Shown here piece by piece: positions 1 through 5,114 of a stretch of DNA of 5,114 bases. Source of the stretch: an uncultured Flavobacteriales bacterium (GTDB lineage Bacteria > Bacteroidota > Bacteroidia > Flavobacteriales_E > Vicingaceae); assembly GCA_937925525.1 (NCBI GenBank), contig CALALS010000302.1, forward strand, positions 1 through 5,114. Reading direction: 5' to 3'. Position 1 is the stretch's first letter; each line of letters begins with the position of its first letter. Both the position numbers and the translations under genes were made by a program. Under the pieces are notes generated by a model, which made no database searches, was not told the origin of the DNA, and was given only the letters and a program-made list of their open reading frames with translations.

Positions 1-1337
1 TTCATCATACGAGTAAACAACTTAGGGAACCAATGGTACACCCCTGCAAACATTCCAAAGATGGCAGAAAGCCCCATAACTATATGGAAGTGCCCAACTA
101 CAAAGTAGGTGTCATGTATATTAATATCTAAAGCCGCATCTCCTAGGATAATACCTGTTAAACCACCCGAGATGAAAGTAGAAACCAAACCAATGGCAAA
201 GAGCATCTGCGGTGTAAACACCAAATTACCCTTAAACAAGGTGGTTAAATAGTTAAATACTTTTACTGCTGATGGAATAGCCACTAATAAAGTAGTAAAG
301 GTAAATACCGCACCTAAGAATGGGTTCATTCCTGACATAAACATGTGGTGTCCCCATACAATGAACGATATAAACCCGATAGCCATCATTGAACCAATCA
401 TAGCTCTGTAACCGAAAATTGGTTTTCTTGCATTTACAGAAATGATTTCCGAAGAAAGACCTAGTGCAGGTAATAATACAATATATACCTCAGGGTGTCC
501 TAAGAACCAGAATAAGTGTTCAAATAAAATCGGGCTACCTCCTTCGTAGCCAAGCGCCTCTCCTGCAATATAAATATCTGATAAGTAAAAGCTGGTATGG
601 AAACTTCTGTCAAACACTAATAACAAAGCAGCAGAGAATAATACCGGGAACGATAATACCCCTAAAATTGCCGTTAAGAAGAATGCCCAAATGGTTAATG
701 GCATTCTGGTCATCTTCATTCCTTTAGTTCTAAGGTTTATAATGGTTACAATATAGTTCAAACCACCTAATAATGATGAGACAATGAATAATGACATACT
801 TACCAGCCAAAGCGTCATACCTGTCCCGGAACCCGGAATAGCTTGAGGCAACGCACTCAGCGGAGGATATATAGTCCAACCTGCAGAAGCGGGTCCACCT
901 TCCACACCAAGAGAATATAACATGATAATACTTGATGTTAAAAAGAACCAGTAAGAAAGCATGTTTAAGAAGCCTGAAGCCATATCTCTGGCTCCAATTT
1001 GTAAAGGAATAAGTAAGTTACTAAATGTACCACTTAAACCGGCCGTTAATAAAAAGAATACCATAATAGTACCGTGTATGGTAACTAAAGCCAAATACTT
1101 ATCAGGGTCTAACACACCATTTGGTGCCCAGTCACCCATAAAAGTTTCCAGAATAGGAAAGCTTTTTCCCGGCCATCCTAACTGTAATCGGAAAAATGTT
1201 GACATTAACATTCCGATAAATCCCATTGTAAATCCTGTCACTAAGAATTGCTTAGCAATCATTTTATGATCTTGGCTAAACACATATTTAAACAAGAAAT
1301 CTTCTTCGTGATGATGATGTTCTGCGTGTGCTGACAT
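1..1337 (-). CDS. coxA: Cytochrome c oxidase subunit I (CoxA), 3' end missing
   Basis: This is the catalytic subunit of an aa3-type haem-copper oxidase. It reduces O2 to water in the inner membrane and pumps protons. The frame is open from the ATG at 1337 down to the window edge, giving 445 residues without a stop; the C-terminal helices are missing (I would expect roughly 550-620 residues in full). Residues assigned by motif are: His88 (haem a); Asn107, Asp118 and Asn125 (D channel entrance); Ser187-Ser188; GHPEVY at 280-285 with CuB ligand His281, Glu283 and cross-linking Tyr285; CuB ligands His330-His331; K-channel Lys359; His408-Asp409 (Mg site); His416 (haem a3) and His418 (haem a). Glu283 in GHPEVY places it in family A1. 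The N-terminus is His-rich (His4, His7-10). The start lies 11 bases after the coxB stop, behind an A-rich leader with no Shine-Dalgarno sequence. No frameshift was found on full manual translation. Confidence 0.97.
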   Translation of the reverse strand, partial: MSAHAEHHHHEEDFLFKYVFSQDHKMIAKQFLVTGFTMGFIGMLMSTFFRLQLGWPGKSFPILETFMGDWAPNGVLDPDKYLALVTIHGTIMVFFLLTAGLSGTFSNLLIPLQIGARDMASGFLNMLSYWFFLTSSIIMLYSLGVEGGPASAGWTIYPPLSALPQAIPGSGTGMTLWLVSMSLFIVSSLLGGLNYIVTIINLRTKGMKMTRMPLTIWAFFLTAILGVLSFPVLFSAALLLVFDRSFHTSFYLSDIYIAGEALGYEGGSPILFEHLFWFLGHPEVYIVLLPALGLSSEIISVNARKPIFGYRAMIGSMMAIGFISFIVWGHHMFMSGMNPFLGAVFTFTTLLVAIPSAVKVFNYLTTLFKGNLVFTPQMLFAIGLVSTFISGGLTGIILGDAALDINIHDTYFVVGHFHIVMGLSAIFGMFAGVYHWFPKLFTRMM

Positions 1338-1348
1338 TTATCTAATTT

Positions 1349-2416
1349 TTATTCTGTTTTAGTTGAATCATTTTCTAAAGCCGGAGCCGCTGCTTCTGCC
1401 TCAATAACCGCTGGCTTTTCAGGCTGAACCGGTGCTGCTTCATTACTTGCAATAAAGGTTGCTTGTTCTGCCAACCACTTATCGTAATCTTCTTGACTTT
1501 CAACTACAATTTTAATTTGCATGTTATAGTGAGCCGCTCCACATATCTTATTACACAACACTAAATAATCAAACTCCGGATTACCTACTTTCTCTCTCAT
1601 TTCGGCAGTAGTGTATTTTGGCACAAAGTTAAATTGAGTCTTCATACCCGGCACACAGTTCATTTGTGCTCTAAAGTGAGGCATATAGGCACTGTGTATA
1701 ATGTCTTGTGACCTAAATACAAATTGTACAGGTTTGTTTACAGGTAAATGAAACTCGCCTTTTACAATTTTATCATCTGCAGCATTTACATCAGCAGAAT
1801 CAATACCCAATACATTAGCTCCTTCTATTCTTCCAATATTAGCATCACCAAAACGCATATCTTCACCTGCATATCTGGCTGTCCAGTCAAATTGCTTTCC
1901 GTAAAGTTCAATCAACACATGGTCTGTATCCTCTGCAATAGGAGTCATAATCTTGTTCCAAGTAACTAATCCATAAATAATTAAACAAGTCAACACAATG
2001 GTCGGTACAATTGTCCAAAGCATCTCTAGTTTGTTATTGTGAGGATAAAAATCAGCTCTTCTGTCTTTGTTATAAACAAACTTATAGCAGAAATAAAATA
2101 ATAAAATGTGAGTAATAAAGAATACAGGGGTAATAATCCACCATGTTACGCTAAGTAACATATCTATTTCCTCACCATGAATTGAAGCAGATTCAGGTAA
2201 AGAAAGGTGTCCCCATCTCATAATTTGCCATATAACAAATCCAAAGAAAAACACCATAAATATAGGCATCATCAGGGCTTGTGTTTTGTTTTCATGGTCT
2301 GTTACTTCCCAATCATTTTTACCTCTAAGCTTTGCAGCCAATTGAAAAGTTCGCAGTATTTGAAATACAACTGCAAGACCTAAAATACCTGTAACAATTA
2401 TCAAAAACTTTGTCAT
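1349..2416 (-). CDS. coxB: Cytochrome c oxidase subunit II (CoxB) with CuA site
   Basis: This subunit receives electrons from cytochrome c at the periplasmic CuA centre and passes them to haem a in CoxA. It has 355 residues. Visible CuA ligands are His241 (IIHSAYMPHF), Cys288, Cys292, His296 and Met299 in the loop CNKICGAAHYNM. The usual Glu between the cysteines is Lys290. Hydrophobic segments lie at about 2-22, 48-66, 88-112 and 132-153, so four helices are likely instead of the classical two. Lys/Arg-rich loops at 22-47 and 112-131 suit the cytoplasmic side, which puts CuA in the periplasm. The cupredoxin domain spans about 165-312. The tail at 323-355 is rich in Ala, Glu and Pro and looks disordered. 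There is no CXXCH, so no fused cytochrome c domain, unlike caa3 oxidases. The gene lies between actF (25-base gap) and coxA (11-base gap), so it is probably cotranscribed with both. Confidence 0.97.
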   Translation of the reverse strand: MTKFLIIVTGILGLAVVFQILRTFQLAAKLRGKNDWEVTDHENKTQALMMPIFMVFFFGFVIWQIMRWGHLSLPESASIHGEEIDMLLSVTWWIITPVFFITHILLFYFCYKFVYNKDRRADFYPHNNKLEMLWTIVPTIVLTCLIIYGLVTWNKIMTPIAEDTDHVLIELYGKQFDWTARYAGEDMRFGDANIGRIEGANVLGIDSADVNAADDKIVKGEFHLPVNKPVQFVFRSQDIIHSAYMPHFRAQMNCVPGMKTQFNFVPKYTTAEMREKVGNPEFDYLVLCNKICGAAHYNMQIKIVVESQEDYDKWLAEQATFIASNEAAPVQPEKPAVIEAEAAAPALENDSTKTE

Positions 2417-2441
2417 ACTTCTTAACTTATCTTCTTAATAA
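2417..2441 (-). other. actF-coxB spacer, longest gap in the operon
   Basis: This 25-base gap separates the ACIII genes from the oxidase genes. Read on the minus strand it is purine-rich, with AAGAAG occurring twice before the coxB ATG. No inverted repeat or T-run typical of a terminator is present, and there is no room for a full promoter unless it lies inside the actF coding region. I infer read-through from the act genes into the cox genes. The A/G-rich stretch probably assists initiation in a lineage that makes little use of Shine-Dalgarno pairing. Confidence 0.4.
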
Positions 2442-3656
2442 TTAAATATGGTGATGAACACTTTCTTCTAAGAAAGGATGATTCTTCACCTCTAACGGAG
2501 CTTTAGCAAGTTGTGTAAACACCGTAAACACAAACAATCCTAAAAACCCTAAAAACATACTTATTTCTAATAAACCAATGTGAGCTCCCGCATCATGCAT
2601 TACACCGGGTGTAACTAATAAATACACATCTAGCCAGTGTCCCATGAATATGATTAAAGCTACAGGTAATAAGAATATAATATTCCTTTTCGCATCTCTA
2701 CTCATTAAAATAAAGAATGGGAAGAAGAAATTAATAAACGTAATTCCAAAGAATAGTAACGGATAATGTTTAATCCTCTCAACGTAATAAGTTACCTCTT
2801 CCGGAATGTTTGCATACCAGATAAGCATAAACTGACAGAACCAAAGGTACGTCCATAGCATACTAACAGCAAACACCCATTTACCCATATCATGTAAGTG
2901 ACTTTGGTTAAAACTTGGTAATAAGCCTTTGCTTTTTAAGTAGATGATAATTAACGTACAAGTAATCATGGCGCTTACCCACATACCGGAGAATACAAAC
3001 CATCCATACATAGTACTAAACCAGTGAGTGTCGATAGACATTAACCAGTCCCAGGACATAACGGAAGAAGAGAAACCAAAAATTACTAAGAAAATGGCGG
3101 CTTTAGTAACGCTCTTGTAGTGTATAGCTGTTCCACCCACTAAATCTTGCTCTAATGATTTTTTTCTAAACCATCTGGCAAAATAATACCACACACCTAT
3201 AAAAATTAATGTTCTTGCCCAAAAGAAAACAGGGTTTAGATAAGCATATTTATTAGCAATGATTTCATCATAATCAGGGCTAGTAATATCATACACATTA
3301 GGGTCCATCCAGTGATAGATGTGATGCATGTGGAATTGCCCTGCAGCTAATACTAATATAATTACCGCACCACCAATAGGTAAGAAAGAAATAATTGCTT
3401 CAAATACTCTTTTAACCATAACTGACCAGGCCACTTCTGCTGCATATTGTAAGGCTAAAAAGAACAAACCCGCTAGAGAGATTCCGAAAAAGAAGAATCC
3501 GTTAATTAATAAATTAGACCAAACTCTGTCAGCCATATGAGAATGCCCATGGTCATGGCCGCCTCCCATTAACGCTCCTACAATTGAACCAACCAAACCA
3601 ACTACCATTAGTATGATTGCAATCATTTTAGCTCTTTTTGAAAAAACAAAATCCAT
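2442..3656 (-). CDS. actF: Alternative complex III membrane subunit ActF
   Basis: ActF is an integral membrane subunit of ACIII, the quinol:cytochrome c oxidoreductase that replaces bc1. It is related to the NrfD-like ActC; in the family it is considered part of the membrane core and of a possible proton path. The protein has 404 residues and about ten hydrophobic helices (roughly 9-31, 47-70, 83-106, 143-162, 185-202, 213-238, 258-280, 298-317, 325-347 and 361-383). Lys/Arg-rich loops at 1-10, 161-185 and 320-324 indicate cytoplasmic N- and C-termini. Recognisable family motifs are SWDWLMSIDTHWFSTMYGWF (201-220), SRDAKRN (319-325) and HWLDVYLLVTPGV (340-352). A Gly/His-rich loop at 31-40 (His34, 36, 38, 40) should face the periplasm, and the C-terminus ends in HHHI. 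The ATG at 3656 follows the actE stop by 13 bases, behind an A-rich AAAGAAAGAA leader. The length is usual for ActF. Confidence 0.93.
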   Translation of the reverse strand: MDFVFSKRAKMIAIILMVVGLVGSIVGALMGGGHDHGHSHMADRVWSNLLINGFFFFGISLAGLFFLALQYAAEVAWSVMVKRVFEAIISFLPIGGAVIILVLAAGQFHMHHIYHWMDPNVYDITSPDYDEIIANKYAYLNPVFFWARTLIFIGVWYYFARWFRKKSLEQDLVGGTAIHYKSVTKAAIFLVIFGFSSSVMSWDWLMSIDTHWFSTMYGWFVFSGMWVSAMITCTLIIIYLKSKGLLPSFNQSHLHDMGKWVFAVSMLWTYLWFCQFMLIWYANIPEEVTYYVERIKHYPLLFFGITFINFFFPFFILMSRDAKRNIIFLLPVALIIFMGHWLDVYLLVTPGVMHDAGAHIGLLEISMFLGFLGLFVFTVFTQLAKAPLEVKNHPFLEESVHHHI

Positions 3657-3669
3657 TTCTTTCTTTATA

Positions 3670-4350
3670 TTAATGTTGTCCTTCTACTTTTTTATCCTCA
3701 GGTTTTACCATAGCAGTTTCTGTACTAACAGAATCTGTATTCATTGGAGCAGAACCTAATTCTTTGCCTTGCAATTTTTGTACATAATACACTACATTCC
3801 ATCTTTCTTCTTGCGTAAGTTGAGAAGCATGAGAGCCCATCAAGCCTTTTCCGTACTGTAATGTATGATACATTTTTCCTTCCGGTAAATCTTTTAAAGC
3901 ACCATTATAAGCAGGTGGTGGTGGAAATTTTCCTGCCGCCACTATACTTCCTTGTCCATCTCCTTTATCTCCATGACAGTGTTTACAAAACATTCCGTAA
4001 ACTTCTTTCCCGTTAGCCAGACGCTCTTCAGAGAATGGGTATGGGTTTTTTAAGTTTAAGCCTGCTGCCTCATATCCGTCAAATGTATTTGGGTAAGGAT
4101 AAGGAGTAAAACCTCTTGGAATAGTTCCGTTAACAGGCTTTCTTGCAGAAATACCAACTAACGAATCAGGCTTAACGTCATCACCCACTACACCGTAATC
4201 TACGTATGCTTCAATAGCCGGTGAACGATACATGTCTGGCATATACTCAACACCCGGGCTATTAGGGTTGCTTTCAGAACAACCGGTCATTGTTGCTACA
4301 ACAATAACTAAGGCCGCTGATTTAAAATATGTTTTCAAGTTCATCTGCAT
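3670..4350 (-). CDS. actE: Alternative complex III mono-haem cytochrome c lipoprotein ActE
   Basis: ActE is the periplasmic, membrane-anchored cytochrome c of ACIII. It probably passes electrons from the multihaem subunit ActA to the CuA site of the oxidase encoded just downstream. The protein has 226 residues. A type II signal peptide is visible: a short charged start, a hydrophobic stretch at 11-22, and the lipobox MTGC with Cys24 as the lipidated residue. The single haem site is CKHCH at 122-126 (Cys122, Cys125, proximal His126). Met171 in KGLMGSH is the probable distal ligand. The segment before the haem domain (about 75-107) is rich in Pro, Tyr and Asn, and the C-terminal tail (about 197-226) is polar and probably disordered. 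The start at 4350 lies three bases after the actD stop. A second ATG, two codons in at 4344, would also preserve the signal peptide, so the exact start is uncertain. Confidence 0.94.
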   Translation of the reverse strand: MQMNLKTYFKSAALVIVVATMTGCSESNPNSPGVEYMPDMYRSPAIEAYVDYGVVGDDVKPDSLVGISARKPVNGTIPRGFTPYPYPNTFDGYEAAGLNLKNPYPFSEERLANGKEVYGMFCKHCHGDKGDGQGSIVAAGKFPPPPAYNGALKDLPEGKMYHTLQYGKGLMGSHASQLTQEERWNVVYYVQKLQGKELGSAPMNTDSVSTETAMVKPEDKKVEGQH

Positions 4351-4353
4351 TGT

Positions 4354-4884
4354 CTATTTGTGTCTTTCTTCTACTTCAACCGGTTTAGTATCTGCAATTG
4401 CACTTTTAATTTCATCTGCAGAAACATGGTTGTGTGAAGGATTAATTTCCATTACAAATCTATCGTCAGTAGTTCTTGGGTAAGGATTTTTAGCTTTTAC
4501 TCCGGGTAATGTCCAGTTCCTTAAGAAGTAAGTAATTGCCATACCGTGTGCAGCACATAATACAGCAAACTCAAATGTCACAGGAACAAAAGCAGGGAAG
4601 TTTTGTATTAACGACATACTTGGCTTACCTCCAATATTCATTGGCCAATCATAAATCATAAAAAACCACATTCCCGTTACAGCTAGTGCCACTCCCGTCA
4701 TTGCGTAAATGAAAGCACAGATAGCTAATCTAGTTCTTGAAACACCAATTACAGGGTCTAAACCGTGAATTGGAAACGGAGAAAAAACATCATCTACGTG
4801 AATTCCTTTTGATACCAATGCCTTAGCTCCGGCCATCAAAGAATGTTCGCTGTCGTAAGATGCATATATTACATTATTCGCCAT
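4354..4884 (-). CDS. actD: Alternative complex III subunit ActD (DUF3341)
   Basis: ActD is a small membrane subunit of ACIII with no redox cofactor. In known complexes it packs against the membrane core. The protein has 176 residues and matches the DUF3341 family by recognisable motifs: a soluble N-terminal domain ending in VFSPFPIHGLD (33-43), then helix one (about 50-77), the loop WPMNIGGKP (80-88), the stretch PAFVPVTFEF (97-106), and helix two (about 99-120). A soluble C-terminal part contains NPYPRTTDDRFV (133-144). With two helices, both ends should lie on the same side, probably the cytoplasm. The ATG at 4884 comes two bases after the actC stop and the TAG stop comes three bases before actE, so translation is probably coupled. 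No Shine-Dalgarno sequence is visible at the start. I see no truncation. Confidence 0.93.
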   Translation of the reverse strand: MANNVIYASYDSEHSLMAGAKALVSKGIHVDDVFSPFPIHGLDPVIGVSRTRLAICAFIYAMTGVALAVTGMWFFMIYDWPMNIGGKPSMSLIQNFPAFVPVTFEFAVLCAAHGMAITYFLRNWTLPGVKAKNPYPRTTDDRFVMEINPSHNHVSADEIKSAIADTKPVEVEERHK

Positions 4885-4886
4885 AA

Positions 4887-5114
4887 TTAATGTTCATTGT
4901 TATGTTCTACATCATTACCTGAATTTCCATGAGAATGGTCGTGAGATGCATGCGCATTCTTTTGAGCTTCTCCTGAAACAGATAAAATAGATTTTAATTC
5001 GTTTAGTGCCAATACCGGGAAGAATCTTGCAAATAATAAAAACAGTACAAAGAAAATTCCGATAGTTCCGATAAATATACCTATGTCAACATAAGTTGGA
5101 TAGAACATAGACCA
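4887..5114 (-). CDS. actC: Alternative complex III quinol-binding subunit ActC (NrfD-like), C-terminal end only
   Basis: Only the last 75 codons lie in the window; the frame stays open to the edge (Trp-Ser before the Met at 5108), so that Met is internal and not a start. The sequence WSMFYPTYVDIGIF, a hydrophobic final helix (about 9-30 counted from that Met) and the segment FPVLALNELKS match the C-terminus of ActC, the NrfD/PsrC-like ten-helix subunit that binds menaquinol in ACIII. The body of the protein would be upstream, next to actB and actA by the usual gene order, though this cannot be seen here. The tail after the helix is His-rich (His at 53, 56, 58, 60, 69 and 73 from the Met) and probably lies in the cytoplasm. 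Identification as ActC rests on these C-terminal motifs together with the following actD-actE-actF order. Confidence 0.88.
   Translation of the reverse strand, partial: WSMFYPTYVDIGIFIGTIGIFFVLFLLFARFFPVLALNELKSILSVSGEAQKNAHASHDHSHGNSGNDVEHNNEH

Noticed and set aside
464..727. Plus-strand open frame of 87 codons
   Set aside because: It lies wholly opposite coxA, which has unbroken family motifs in its own frame; the plus-strand product resembles no family I know and has no start context.
961..1269. Plus-strand open frame of 102 codons
   Set aside because: It is antisense to the helix I-III region of coxA and is best explained as a by-product of that gene's codon use.
1338..1348. Possible terminator or promoter between coxB and coxA
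   Set aside because: Eleven A/T-rich bases with no hairpin are too short for either; this is an ordinary intra-operon spacer.
1748..1969. Plus-strand open frame of 73 codons
   Set aside because: It is antisense to the CuA-domain part of coxB, with no recognisable domain.
3328..3540. Plus-strand open frame of 70 codons
   Set aside because: It is antisense to actF; it has a Lys/Pro-rich product with no family features.
4232..4483. Plus-strand open frame of 83 codons spanning the actD-actE junction
   Set aside because: It crosses two real genes on the other strand. Its hydrophobic stretch is a reverse reading of the ActE signal peptide region and is not evidence of a gene.
4887..5108. A free-standing small membrane protein of 73 residues starting at 5108
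   Set aside because: The frame continues to the window edge with Trp-Ser and the motif matches the C-terminal part of ActC, so this is the end of a longer gene.
1..5114. RNA genes, CRISPR arrays, mobile elements or long repeats
   Set aside because: Nearly every base is in a recognisable coding frame and I saw no direct repeats, inverted ends or tRNA-like folds. A computed repeat and covariance-model search would be the decisive test.

Overview
The window is a compact, AT-rich, single-strand stretch of a respiratory operon from a member of the Bacteroidota. The lineage call rests on the gene order, on Bacteroidota-like protein signatures (ActF, the extended CoxB N-terminus, the CoxA helix III motif), on A-rich start regions without Shine-Dalgarno sequences, and on the low GC content. 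All six genes lie on the minus strand, so transcription runs from high to low coordinates. Spacers are only 2 to 25 bases, and no terminator or clear promoter is visible.

In order of transcription: the 3' end of actC (5114-4887, NrfD-like quinol-binding membrane subunit, cut by the window edge); actD (4884-4354, DUF3341 membrane subunit); actE (4350-3670, mono-haem cytochrome c lipoprotein); actF (3656-2442, ten-helix membrane subunit); coxB (2416-1349, cytochrome c oxidase subunit II with a CuA site); and coxA (1337-1, haem-copper oxidase subunit I, whose last part lies beyond base 1).

The first four genes belong to alternative complex III (ACIII), which oxidises menaquinol and replaces the cytochrome bc1 complex. 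The last two form the catalytic core of an aa3-type, A1-family oxidase. The inferred electron path is menaquinol to ActA/ActB/ActC (mostly upstream of the window), to the haem of ActE, to CuA in CoxB, to haem a and the haem a3/CuB centre in CoxA, and finally to O2. CoxB carries no fused cytochrome c domain, so ActE or another ACIII haem is the likely direct donor. This fits the known ACIII-aa3 supercomplex of Flavobacterium johnsoniae.

The system is known rather than new. The points worth a second look are a Lys in place of the usual Glu in the CuA loop of CoxB, an apparent four-helix CoxB, an insertion in CoxA before helix VI, and His-rich segments in three different subunits.
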